A DNA stretch of 15,021 nt from Colimorpha sp045597845 (lineage in GTDB: Bacteria > Bacteroidota > Bacteroidia > Bacteroidales > P3): positions 1 to 15,021 of the forward strand of contig JAZLKZ010000028.1 in assembly GCA_045597845.1 (NCBI GenBank). The letters run 5' to 3'. Shown here piece by piece: positions 1-7,316 of the stretch. Every line of letters starts with the position of its first letter. The stretch's first letter is position 1. Under the pieces are notes generated by a model. The model ran no database searches, had not been told where the DNA came from, and saw only the letters and a program-made list of their open reading frames with translations. Position numbers and translations under genes: made by a program.

Positions 1-162
1 GTATTTTGTGCGTCAAACAGAGTGACCGACCCAAGTTTCTTATATTTTGCCATCAATATTCGTGATTAAGTTCGATATAATAACGGAAAATTAAGATATT
101 TATTTTATTATCAACAAGTTAATTTTTAGAGGTTACCTTTATTTTTATTTGTGAATATATTT

Positions 163-621
163 TTATATTGCGTCTGTAACGCTGAATACATAATGATTTG
201 TATATTTCATTTGATCTTTGGCACCTCCACAGACTTCGCATACAGAAGAATCCATATACCAGTTAGCCTCACTAGCCCAACGTTGAGTTGTATCATTTAA
301 GTCCCATACTGCTACAATCTCATCGTTTTCACTCAACCATAGCAGAAACGGCCATTCGTAATGGGAATAATGGTATGCGTGTAGTATTTCAGGTCCTGAA
401 AATCTTCGCGGGTATATCAACCCGCCTGATTCTAAAGAATGGATTGTCATTGAACCATCGCTTATGCTATCTCCGAATTTGGACAATGAAACCTGCGTGA
501 CACCAAGTGTCTCAAGACCATCAAAATGTATTTCACTCTGTACGGAAGGCTCTCTACATTCAAAGCATGAACTCAAAAGAGGAATGATGAAAACCAGTAT
601 ATATAAACCAAATTTTTTCAT
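163..621 (-). CDS. Small lipoprotein of unknown function
   Basis: Predicted 152-residue exported lipoprotein. The N-terminus MKKFGLYILVFIIPLLSSC is a typical type II signal peptide with lipobox LSSC, so C19 would be the lipidated residue and the mature protein would sit on a membrane facing the periplasm or cell surface. The mature part is polar and carries a Cys pair late in the chain (SSVCEVCGG), which could form a disulfide or bind a metal. I recognise no family. The start codon lies one base after the stop of the upstream metalloprotease-like gene (623-2221), so the two are almost certainly co-transcribed and translationally coupled, and this protein may be its partner. No domain supports a more precise function. 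Confidence 0.8.
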   Translation of the reverse strand: MKKFGLYILVFIIPLLSSCFECREPSVQSEIHFDGLETLGVTQVSLSKFGDSISDGSMTIHSLESGGLIYPRRFSGPEILHAYHYSHYEWPFLLWLSENDEIVAVWDLNDTTQRWASEANWYMDSSVCEVCGGAKDQMKYTNHYVFSVTDAI

Positions 622-622
622 A

Positions 623-2265
623 TTAAAAATTATTATCTACAAATGCTTGTGTTATTACATCCTGCTGGCCATATCGCCCAATTAGTTCTTGCTTGAGATC
701 GTCATGAGATTGCACTTGGTATACAAGGGCGTCGTATATTTTCTTTGGAGTTATTTCTTCGGCATTTTCCTCAATACTCTTTAGTATTTGTGGCGCGTAC
801 CATTCATCGGTGTCTTGCAAGCCTCGACTATAGTGGTAAAATTTATCTGTGCACTGATATTCAAAATAGCTAGCCCACATCTCACCAACGCCAATAATAT
901 TATTGTGGCCATTGGGGGTATCGCCATATGCATTATTGCCGGACGTGTTTATGTAGTTATAACATATCTGCGCGATATATTGTACCCAGTATGAGGGACC
1001 CACTTGGGAATAATGAGAAGCATGCGACATCTCATGGAAAACGCATGCACGTAGCTTCTCCGTGTTGGGTTCATCTACTTTTGTGATAAAAATATCAGGC
1101 ATGCAAAGCATTACACCATATACGGCGGCTGTCACTTGGGCTAGTGTTGGGTTTTCTAATAGTCCAATGATAAATAGAAATTCTGCCAAAGGCTGCAAAC
1201 CTAACGTTAGATTTCTCAGCATTGGTGCACTTCCCGACCAGCCATCCGCTATGTTATCGACAACCTTGTTCCCGCTCAAGTACCAAAACCGTAGACCACT
1301 ATAGGGTTTATTAATCTGAAAATAAGGACAAAGTTTGTCATAGTAATCAAGCGCAGCATTGTTTATCGTTGCCCACGGCCATGCACACGAATTTGCACCA
1401 ATATTTATATCGTAACCTGATTTTCCATGCCATCCTACATTGTGTATTGCAGGAGAGAATGGACCTAAATTAGACCATATTTTAAAACCTCTACTATTCT
1501 CAAAAACAGCAGAATAATGAACATTGGTCAAAAAACCTTTGCTACTGGAGTAATATCCATTAGCATTGGTGTAAGTCGAAGATATTTTGACAATGTTGTG
1601 TATGCGGACTTTGATTCCACGAACTCCCTCATAGTTTGATGTTCCTGTAATATTTACTTTGACATAACCTTTGGGGTAACCGTATGAAGGCCAGGACCAT
1701 TTTTGCATATGTGTAGTTCCTTCATCCCGTTCTTCAGAATAGTTATCTGTTAGTTTTAAAGCCTCCATTTCAAGCAAAGCAAGTTCCGGTCTATCTTTGT
1801 CTTCGTTAGGGATAAAACATTCTTCCAATACCTCAAAATGGATCATTTTGTCCAGTTTATAATTTACAGGAATCACAGTATAGAGTTCTGGTTGTGCTTC
1901 ATCGTCTACAGAAAACTCTCCCTCGCCTTCAATCTCATAATCCAAAGGGTATGGAAATAGTTCAATATTGGTATCTGCCAATATTCTGTTCATTTCAACA
2001 CTGTCTCTAGGTGCAAGTCTGATGTAGAGATGTGTAGTTGAAATGTCTATAGAGGAGGTAATTTCCCCCTTCTCTTTTAACGAACCATAGGCTTTCAACA
2101 TATTGTCTATCGAATAGGCGTTTTCAATTTTTTTACCCAACTTAAAGTCACTTTTTTCAGAATCTTTATTTTTTGTGCTTGGTAAGCTTTGGGATACATC
2201 TTCTTTATTGCATCCTATCACGATGATAACAGAAAGGATAAATGTTAATATCTGATTGTTTTCAT
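623..2265 (-). CDS. HExxH zinc-metalloprotease-like lipoprotein, start region frameshifted
   Basis: The intact frame begins at a GTG at 2221 and runs 532 residues. Counting from there, H396-E-M-S-H400 is a HExxH zinc-protease motif, with a second HASH just after it. E447 in GVGEMWASYFEY, 47 residues on, is a plausible third ligand (gluzincin-like arrangement). Residues about 186-250 look like a carboxypeptidase-regulatory-like beta-sandwich. The GTG start leaves a poor signal (MIGC). Reading upstream in the same frame gives NNQILTFILSVIIVIGC, a good lipoprotein signal peptide, but the only ATG (2263-2265) is in another frame. One additional A in the run at 2259-2262 would join ATG to that frame. 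So the true gene probably starts at 2265, and this copy carries a one-base deletion (mutation, phase variation or sequencing error). Protease activity is inferred from motifs only. It is coupled to the lipoprotein gene at 163-621. Confidence 0.75.
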
Positions 2266-2317
2266 TTTTTATTTATCATTGTTTACCAATTTATTATTCA
2301 ACTAGATATGTTTTTCG

Positions 2318-2725
2318 TTATTTGATAGCAACAATGACATACTGACCATTCGTGTATGTTGTGCTGACCGTGTAGCCTTTGTCTGCTTTTTCTTTTGACC
2401 AAGCTTTGGCTTCTGCTTGGTTTGATGTCGTAATTGTTTGGACTTCCTTAGTGGACAAGCCTTGAACGTTTGCGCTTTCGTTGAAGAAACGGACATTATG
2501 TCCTTGTGCGGACAACGACAGCATACTATCGACGAAGGCATCCCATTCTGTGTCATTATGCAGAATGATTTGGTTTGTTACGCCGTCAACGGTATAGCTA
2601 ACTGTGCGCATGGTTCCGATTTCCGCAACTGCAGATTGCGGCTCCACGAGGTTTTCTTTCTGGCAGCTGACTGCCATTGTTGCCAGCACTGCAAAAAGTG
2701 CAACAGCGATGATGTCTCTTTTCAT
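2318..2725 (-). CDS. Small lipoprotein of unknown function
   Basis: A 135-residue protein. The signal MKRDIIAVALFAVLATMAVSC has a lipobox ending at C21. The mature part is about 114 residues, acidic to neutral, and ends in a predicted strand-rich segment (GYTVSTTYTNGQYVIVAIK). No family is recognised. It lies upstream of the metalloprotease-like gene with a gap of 52 bases to that gene's likely ATG at 2265, so co-transcription is possible. Only about 40 bases separate its start from the left end of the IS remnant at 2765. No TAnnTTTG promoter is visible in those 40 bases, so the insertion may have removed its original promoter, or transcription enters from the element. Confidence 0.8.
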   Translation of the reverse strand: MKRDIIAVALFAVLATMAVSCQKENLVEPQSAVAEIGTMRTVSYTVDGVTNQIILHNDTEWDAFVDSMLSLSAQGHNVRFFNESANVQGLSTKEVQTITTSNQAEAKAWSKEKADKGYTVSTTYTNGQYVIVAIK

Positions 2726-2975
2726 TTTGTATAGATTTTAAGATTAATAAGTTATTTCTTCGTTACCTGTTGGATGAATTAATTTATTAATAATTTCTTT
2801 CAAAAAAAGTTGTACATGCCAATAATTTTTCGTAAAGTATATTTGTAATGAAAATCAGTTTTTTACAAAAAAAACATCAATATGCACATCTTTTATGCAA
2901 AATACGGAAAATTTCTTGACATTTGCAAGCGTTTCTCGAAAAATCTCGTCAACGAACGTTTTCGTTAAGCCGAGA

Positions 2976-3031
2976 GAAGTGGAAAATTTCCGAGGCCAGA
3001 TATCCTCACGAGCATAGCGAGTAAGGATTGG
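2976..3031 (+). repeat. Palindromic dispersed repeat, shortened copy inside IS remnant A
   Basis: It matches 6891-6959 but has lost about 13 bases of the first hairpin: GAAGTGG joins directly to AAAATTTCCGAG. The second half (ATATCCTCACGAGC... GTAAGGATTGG) is kept. Loss of the hairpin causes the frameshift seen in this copy. Confidence 0.5.
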
Positions 3032-3246
3032 AAACCGACTTTTATCCCTTATGCAAAGGATAGAAAGCGTATCGAGACGGACTTCTCTCAGTTTGTGGGG
3101 CAGTTCATGCTGAACCGGAATTTTGCAAAGCAACCTGAAGGGCTGTTCGTCAGAGTTATCTGTAAGATTGCTTCTTTCACTACATTACAATATGTCAATT
3201 ATCTCTTGGGCAGCCCCCTTGGCCATGTCAAATATGCCCTAGATTA
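3025..3246 (+). pseudogene. Transposase C-terminal remnant (IS982-like), copy A
   Basis: This frame reads DWKPTFIPYAKDRKRIETD, then FSQFVGQFMLNRNFAKQ, and ends GHVKYALD at a TAG inside the element's right end. The block IETDFSQ resembles the region around the last catalytic glutamate of IS982-type DDE transposases. A full enzyme would be near 290 residues and only about 75 remain, so the first two catalytic aspartates are missing and the fragment cannot transpose. It matches the better-preserved copy at 6810-7175 along its whole length with scattered substitutions (for example F-A-K in place of Y-A-K). Confidence 0.6.
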
Positions 3247-3261
3247 ATTCCGCCAACGGGT

Positions 3262-3957
3262 GATAATCCGTGGAAATCTATCTAATTTTAACACATTTCC
3301 ACGTAAAATGAGTACATTTCCATTGATTTGCTGCATTATATGCGGAAAAGTACTATCAAATAGCTGGAGGGTAGTTGACAATACTTTGTTGTAAGTCTTG
3401 CCAAAGCCCAATCTCTTTCGATGGGTTCTGTGTGAGGAATCTTCTTCTCGGATAGAGCATAGGTAGCTTTCATGGGAAGGAGATTGCCGCTGCAAATAAC
3501 TCCATCAAGTTCAATCAATCCGCTCAGTTCACCTCCTGGCTCTGTGAACCAGGGAGTGTGATTTGATGGTTTTTAAATTCTTTGTCTGATTTTACCCCAT
3601 GCAGGTGTATCGAACAGACATGTGTATCTCATTGTCTGGAGCATCTTGCCTAATCGGACGGCAGGGATGACAAACGTCATTTCATCTGCTGGCATCATGA
3701 TTCTCGCTGATGGGTCAAAACCTCCAATGAAGCAGGTTGCCCACCAGCGTGACAGGATCTTTTTAGTCCTTCACCTTTACCTTCATGACGGAATAACCGT
3801 TTTCTTGGTTCTGATAGGTGACATGGTCGATGACGCAACGTATCTTTATCATTGAGTTTGTCAGATTTCTTAATTCAAGTGAATATACCTGTTCATATTT
3901 CTTATGGAGCTTCTTTAAAGAGCCATAAGCTTCATCTTTTTCTATGAATTATATTCA
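3262..3957 (-). pseudogene. Stretch of decayed gene fragments (RecD2-like N-terminus, DUF169-like tail, one unknown)
   Basis: There is no intact gene in these ~700 bases. Three minus-strand frames carry protein-like sequence. (1) 3763 to about 3945: MIKIRCVIDHVTYQNQENGY then SVMKVKVKD and a TAA. Downstream of that stop the same frame continues KDPVTLVGNLL. This matches the start of RecD2-type helicases, which open with a short OB-like domain (xGTVxxVTYxNxENGYxVxKV...VTVVGNL). (2) 3573-3728: GGFDPSARIMMPADEMTFVI followed by PAVRLGKMLQTM, which resembles the C-terminal part of DUF169 proteins (moderate to low certainty). (3) 3336 to about 3560: WFTEPGGELSGLIELDGVIC followed by SGNLLPMKATYALSE, not recognised. 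The pieces come from unrelated genes, so this looks like a deletion scar beside the IS remnant. Confidence 0.5.
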
Positions 3958-4893
3958 TTATGGAATCCATATGCGTCTGATCGCAGTAATTATTCCGTTC
4001 TCAATGGTTACACGGGTATTCAGTTGGAAGAAGTCTGGTCTGTTTTTCTTCACCTTCTCAATGTAGAGCTTCTGGTCGGTGCGGATGGTGTCCGAAGGGT
4101 CTTTTGGAAACTCTCCACAGTCGATTATCAGGAAACTGTCGGCAAGTTTGACTTCTGCCTTGCCCAGCTTCGAGTACGACGAATGGTCATCCCATTCTGT
4201 GCCTCGGTATGTTCCACCTTCGTTACCGACCAGCCAGCAGCCTCCCTCTTCAAGACCACCGTTAACTTCCAACATGCCATGCGCACTCTGGGTAAGGGTG
4301 GCTATAACAATCGGTTTCTGTCTATAAATCAGCGTATCACCTGTCCGCATCAAAGAAATGTCCACCGCGTCATACAGATCCTCGTTATACACTGTCATCT
4401 TTAAGGTTTTGCCTGTCCAGTTAAAATCATCGGGTGAGAATGCAGCAGGAACCGTGCAGTCCTGCAGGTTGTCCACATCGATGCCGGATGACAGAGGGGC
4501 GATCCTCCTGTACACATCTACAATGTCCTCTATTATGTTTTCTCCGCCTTCATGTGAGATTCTAACTCTCTTCGTGAAGGTAATGCCCATATCTATAGCC
4601 GTGTATTTGTACCATCCGTTTCCTTCGTCTTCAATGCTGGTAATTACGTGCTCTTTGCTTGGACCATCCTGGGCTCCACTGCGGAATTTCCATACTGCAT
4701 AACCTTCCCCCTCATAGTCGTATTCCTCGGAAAGTTTCGCCAAAAGGCTCTTTGAACAATGCTTTTCAAGGAATGAGTAGTCCTCATACAGGCTTTTCTC
4801 ATACATGTTGCGGATAAATTCCTTGTCATTCGGACGCTGTGTACATGCTACAAGCGCACAGATTATGATTGAAACAATTGCTATTCTTTTCAT
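3958..4893 (-). CDS. Lipoprotein of unknown function, 311 aa
   Basis: Predicted lipoprotein. The signal MKRIAIVSIIICALVAC has lipobox LVAC with the lipidated C17. The mature N-terminal region (FIRNMYEKSLYEDYSFLEKHCSKS style, residues about 24-120) is a helix followed by strands, like the small NTF2/DUF3828-type domains common in Bacteroidales lipoproteins. The C-terminal half (about 150-311) is strand-rich and ends in RVTIENGIITAIRRIWIP. I cannot assign a family with confidence. It is the last gene of a four-gene leftward operon, starting 27 bases after the stop of the SUMF1-fold gene. The C-terminus looks natural rather than truncated, although degenerate gene fragments begin immediately downstream. 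Confidence 0.8.
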   Translation of the reverse strand: MKRIAIVSIIICALVACTQRPNDKEFIRNMYEKSLYEDYSFLEKHCSKSLLAKLSEEYDYEGEGYAVWKFRSGAQDGPSKEHVITSIEDEGNGWYKYTAIDMGITFTKRVRISHEGGENIIEDIVDVYRRIAPLSSGIDVDNLQDCTVPAAFSPDDFNWTGKTLKMTVYNEDLYDAVDISLMRTGDTLIYRQKPIVIATLTQSAHGMLEVNGGLEEGGCWLVGNEGGTYRGTEWDDHSSYSKLGKAEVKLADSFLIIDCGEFPKDPSDTIRTDQKLYIEKVKKNRPDFFQLNTRVTIENGIITAIRRIWIP

Positions 4894-4920
4894 ATGCGTA
4901 ATGTTGTTAATGATTTATGC

Positions 4921-5655
4921 CTAAAGTGCGAGACGCAATCCAAGGCTATTGATGCTGAACCCTCGTGGTGTTTCATTGGGGAGAGATGGGTCGCAGTTCC
5001 TTGCATTGTGAATCCAACTTCCACCACGACACATGCCTTCGCCTTCATGCATGTCTTGGCACCATTCCCACACGTTTCCACTCATGTCGTAGAGTCCAAG
5101 CTCGTTAGGCTTCTTCTGACCAACAGGATGAGATTTCTCTTCGCTATTGCCATCATACCACGCCACTTCGTCAATATCATTGCTGCCTGAGTATTTGTAG
5201 CCTTTAGACAGTTTGCCACCTCTACAGGCGTATTCCCATTCTGCTTCTGTAGGTAGGCGGTAATTCTTGCCGGTCAACTTATTCAGTTTTGCAATGAACG
5301 CTTGACATTCATCCCAATTAACCTGTTCGACAGGCAGGTCATCTCCTTGCATCTGCGAAGGATTATCACCCATTACTTCTTTCCAGAGCCTTTGCGTAAC
5401 CTCATATTTGCAGATGTAGAAACTGCCAGAGTCTGTCTCAATCTGCACCATGTCGCTGGCAAGTTCATCAATGATGGGTAGTTCAGCTTTACCTTCGGAT
5501 GCAAGTGGTGCTGTCTGCACAGCCTGACTTACAGATTCAGATTTCTGTTCACGAACCGTCCTGACATTTTGGCTATCCTTTCCTGAACATCCATAGATTG
5601 TTACAGCTATACCAGTAAGAAACAGAATAATGAGTATATGATATAGTTTACACAT
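4921..5655 (-). CDS. SUMF1/FGE-fold (formylglycine-generating enzyme-like) lipoprotein
   Basis: A 244-residue protein. Residues 1-23 form a signal peptide ending in IYGC (lipobox with an unusual Tyr at -2). After a linker, residues about 70-244 form a compact FGE-sulfatase (SUMF1) domain. The hallmarks are YEVTQRLWKEVMG, PVEQVNWDECQAF, YRLPTEAEWEYACRGG, NELGLYDMSGNVWEWCQD and a terminal RGGSW...GLRLAL. True oxygen-dependent FGE uses two cysteines a few residues after GGS(W/Y). Here only one is near that position (RNC), so oxidase activity is unlikely. In Bacteroidetes the fold often serves structural roles, as in GldJ/GldK of type IX secretion, but this protein is much shorter than those. It sits 30 bases after the preceding lipoprotein gene and 27 before the next, in one operon. 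Confidence 0.88.
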   Translation of the reverse strand: MCKLYHILIILFLTGIAVTIYGCSGKDSQNVRTVREQKSESVSQAVQTAPLASEGKAELPIIDELASDMVQIETDSGSFYICKYEVTQRLWKEVMGDNPSQMQGDDLPVEQVNWDECQAFIAKLNKLTGKNYRLPTEAEWEYACRGGKLSKGYKYSGSNDIDEVAWYDGNSEEKSHPVGQKKPNELGLYDMSGNVWEWCQDMHEGEGMCRGGSWIHNARNCDPSLPNETPRGFSINSLGLRLAL

Positions 5656-5685
5656 TGCCTTTTACAATAGTTGCTATGTAATTAT

Positions 5686-6219
5686 TTATTTGAATAGACT
5701 TTTCGTAAATTTAACTGAGGTTCCTTTCTCAAAGGTCTTGAACATTGCTGTCAACTCTTGGCTTTCACCCTCTTGGTAACTGTCAAGCACCAGTTCTGGG
5801 ACATCACCTCTGATGCTGTAAATCTTTACGAACTGATGACCAGCTACCATGAGTTTGCCGTCGAGTAAGGACACTGGGTAGAGTGTTCCTTGTGACCGTA
5901 TAGAACCCAAAGCAATAATCTTGTCCTTATCATCAAGGGCAAAGATTGATGCTTCGATGCCTTCTTTGTCTTCGTTTACATTATTGCCGAAAGTTTCTTG
6001 TGAGACGAGCAGAACTTTTCTGCCACTTACCTCAGCGTATGCAAAAGATGCTGTCTCACTGAAATGCTCAGCGAATGCTTCAAAAGGATCGTATTCCTCT
6101 GGAGTTGTTACTCCGATACCCTCCTGGTTAAAATCGCTATTTGATTTCGAACCATTACGGTTGCAAGAGGTCATTGATAGCAAAGCCATGATGACCAAGA
6201 ATATGCTGTAGTGTTTCAT
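5686..6219 (-). CDS. Lipoprotein of unknown function, 177 aa
   Basis: The N-terminus MKHYSIFLVIMALLSMTSC is a lipoprotein signal (lipidated C19). The mature part starts with a polar, asparagine- and serine-rich linker (NRNGSKSNSDFNQEG) and then a region with strand-like repeats (SGRKVLLVSQETFGN, SIFALDDKDKIIALGSIRS, YPVSLLDGKLMVAGHQFVKI) that reads like a small beta-propeller or beta-sandwich piece. No family is recognised. The start is 5 bases after the stop of the YjbR-like gene and the stop is 30 bases before the SUMF1-fold gene, so it belongs to the same operon. It probably acts in the periplasm or on the outer membrane with its two lipoprotein neighbours. Confidence 0.78.
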   Translation of the reverse strand: MKHYSIFLVIMALLSMTSCNRNGSKSNSDFNQEGIGVTTPEEYDPFEAFAEHFSETASFAYAEVSGRKVLLVSQETFGNNVNEDKEGIEASIFALDDKDKIIALGSIRSQGTLYPVSLLDGKLMVAGHQFVKIYSIRGDVPELVLDSYQEGESQELTAMFKTFEKGTSVKFTKSLFK

Positions 6220-6224
6220 AAGCG

Positions 6225-6608
6225 TTACTGATATTTACATCTTACTGCTTTAGGGAGTTTTGATACAACGAGGTCGTATGATTCCTTTATCCACGCGGTT
6301 ACAAGACTATTATCGAGCAGTTCGTAATACACATCGCTCCAGTGTCTCTTGTTCCAGTGCCAGGCAGGAGTGACAGCAGAATACTGTTCCCGAAGTTCCT
6401 CATTTCTTTCTGGAGTGAGTTTCAGAGCAAACCTTGGTTCGGTATTGCCTTTTATATCATGCTTACCTCCTCCTAACCACAGGCATAGGAATATCTTACC
6501 CTCAATGCGGAAGGTGATGATGTCATCCCCAAATGGCTGATCTTCGTTTACACCGTTGATGGAGAGTGTGTAATCTCTTACTTGTTCTATGTCCATAGCT
6601 ATATCCAT
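6225..6608 (-). CDS. YjbR/MmcQ-family protein
   Basis: A cytoplasmic protein of 127 residues, or 123 if it starts at the second in-frame ATG (6594-6596). The second start gives MDIEQVRDYTLSINGV, the usual start of this family; the first adds MDIA. Family features seen are the N-terminal helix plus PFGDDIITFRIEGKIFLCLW, LKLTPERNEELREQYSAVTP, the AWHWNKRHW block, and the C-terminal helix ESYDLVVSKLPK. YjbR/MmcQ (DUF419) proteins have a CyaY-like fold with proposed DNA-binding ability, but no established reaction. It is the first gene of the leftward four-gene operon. A TATCTTTG promoter box lies about 50 bases upstream, and the IS remnant B begins 17 bases beyond that box. Confidence 0.88.
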   Translation of the reverse strand: MDIAMDIEQVRDYTLSINGVNEDQPFGDDIITFRIEGKIFLCLWLGGGKHDIKGNTEPRFALKLTPERNEELREQYSAVTPAWHWNKRHWSDVYYELLDNSLVTAWIKESYDLVVSKLPKAVRCKYQ

Positions 6609-6658
6609 ATTTATTTCATTTTACAAGAAGGTTTAGGGCGTATTACACGTTATTTAAA

Positions 6659-6668
6659 TGCAAAGATA
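6659..6668 (-). promoter_or_regulatory. -7 promoter element before the YjbR/lipoprotein operon
   Basis: On the minus strand the sequence is TATCTTTGCA, an exact Bacteroidetes -7 box (TAnnTTTG). It is correctly placed to start transcription about 40 bases before the yjbR-like ATG. The expected -33 position falls at about 6688-6692, inside the terminal repeat of IS remnant B, and reads CCAACA rather than TTTG. The insertion therefore appears to have replaced the native -33 region. Confidence 0.6.
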
Positions 6669-6728
6669 CAAATATAATTTGTATACCTGTTGGATGAATT
6701 AATTTATTAATAATTTCTTTCAAAAAAA

Positions 6729-6760
6729 GTTGTACACGCCAATAATTTTTCGTATATTTG
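6729..6760 (+). promoter_or_regulatory. Internal promoter of IS remnant B
   Basis: GTTG at 6729-6732 and TATATTTG at 6753-6760 are separated by 20 bases, which fits the Bacteroidetes TTTG-N19-21-TAnnTTTG promoter. It would transcribe the remnant ORF starting at 6810. In copy A the equivalent boxes (2809-2812 and 2838-2845) are 25 bases apart because of a five-base insertion, so that copy is probably weak or silent. Confidence 0.5.
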
Positions 6761-6809
6761 TAATGAAAATCAGTTTTTTACAAAAAAAACATCAATATAC
6801 ACAACTTTT

Positions 6810-7175
6810 ATGCAAAATACGAAAAATTTCTTGACATTTGCAAGCGTTTCTCGAAAAATCTCGTCAACGAACGTTTTCGTTAAGCCGAGAGAAATGGCAA
6901 AATCCATTTTGCAATTTCCGAGACCAGGTATCCTCACGAGCTTAGCGAGTAAGGATTGGAAACCGACTTTTATCCCTTTTGCAAAGGCCAGAAAGCGTAT
7001 CGAAACCGACTTCTCTCAGTTTGTGGGGCAGTTTATGCTAAATCGGAATTATGCCAAGCAACCAGCGGGGCTATTCGCCAGAGTCATCAGTAAAATTGCT
7101 TCTTTCACCACATTACAATCTGTCAATTATCTCTCAGGTAGACCTATTGGACATGTCAAATATGCTCTTGATTAA
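6810..7175 (+). pseudogene. Fused transposase remnant ORF, copy B (121 codons)
   Basis: An open frame whose last ~75 residues are the C-terminal end of an IS982-like DDE transposase: RKRIETDFSQFVGQFMLNRN, then YAKQPAGLFARVISKIASF, ending GHVKYALD. The first ~45 residues (MQNTKNFLTFASVSRKISST and following) do not look like a transposase. They are encoded by the untranslated left end of the element plus a palindromic repeat (6891-6959), so the ORF is a chance fusion across an internal deletion. The catalytic aspartates are absent. It is intact and has a promoter, so a short protein could be made, but enzymatic function is not expected. Confidence 0.65.
6891..6959 (+). repeat. Palindromic dispersed repeat, copy inside IS remnant B
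   Basis: It starts with an imperfect hairpin (AAATGGCAAAAT, 2-base loop, ATTTTGCAATTT at 6892-6917, one mismatch), followed by TTTCCGAG and a second dyad-like segment ending GTAAGGATTGG. It is collinear with 10383-10453, which has the same layout outside any IS. A shortened version without most of the first hairpin lies in copy A at 2976-3031. Confidence 0.55.
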
Positions 7176-7221
7176 TTCCGCCAACGGGTTATTATATATA
7201 GAATAAATATAGGATAAATAA

Positions 7222-7282
7222 GGTATAAATATAGGATAAGGAACGGGCTTACGGCGGGGCTGCTGGGGGGCTGAGCAATTCC
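7222..7282. repeat. 61-bp perfect direct repeat, left copy
   Basis: An AT-rich start (GGTATAAATATAGGATAAGG) runs into a GC-rich block (AACGGGCTTACGGCGGGG, then CTGCTGGGGGGCTGAG) and CAATTCC. It is identical base for base to 8876-8936, in the same orientation, on the other side of the GTPase gene. At this copy the AT-rich part is preceded by a second partial copy of ATAAATATAGGATAA (7203-7217). Confidence 0.85.
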
Positions 7283-7316
7283 TATTGCATCTACCTCATT
7301 AATTTAAACTGATGTA

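Larger units (their letters stand above)
2765..3261 (+). mobile_element. Internally deleted IS982-like element, copy A
   Basis: A 497-bp element bounded by imperfect 19-bp terminal inverted repeats: ACCTGTTGGATGAATTAAT at 2765-2783 and the reverse complement of ACCCGTTGGCGGAATTAAT at 3243-3261. Between them are an upstream untranslated region and the C-terminal end of a transposase (KRIETDFSQFVGQF...). It is collinear with copy B at 6685-7189, but the transposase remnant is frameshifted: about 13 bases of the internal palindrome are missing and the frame from the ATG at about 2890 meets TAG near 3013. Five extra bases (2833-2837 region) also lengthen the spacer of the element's promoter to 25. 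No flanking target duplication is visible. Assignment to IS982 rests on the conserved IETxFSQ block and ends starting with ACC, so the family is inferred. Confidence 0.7.
6685..7189 (+). mobile_element. Internally deleted IS982-like element, copy B
   Basis: A 505-bp element with the same 19-bp imperfect terminal inverted repeats as copy A (6685-6703 and 7171-7189), inserted in the same orientation 3.9 kb away. It keeps an internal promoter at 6729-6760 and an open frame of 121 codons (6810-7175). The stop of that frame overlaps the right terminal repeat, as is usual for compact insertion sequences. The remaining coding part is too short for an active transposase, so any movement would need an enzyme supplied by a full-length relative. 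No exact target duplication is visible: ttgtat precedes it and tattat follows. Confidence 0.72.

Noticed and set aside
3269..3303. Inverted repeat CGTGGAAA...TTTCCACG next to IS remnant A
   Set aside because: The 8-bp arms are 19 bases apart in AT-rich decayed DNA with no gene to regulate; likely chance.
4024..4404. 126-codon plus-strand frame inside the 311-residue lipoprotein gene
   Set aside because: A shadow frame; the minus-strand gene has a signal peptide, lipobox and operon context.
6675..7200. Target-site duplication around IS remnant B
   Set aside because: ttgtat before and tattat after do not match exactly; copy A shows none either, so I claim no duplication.
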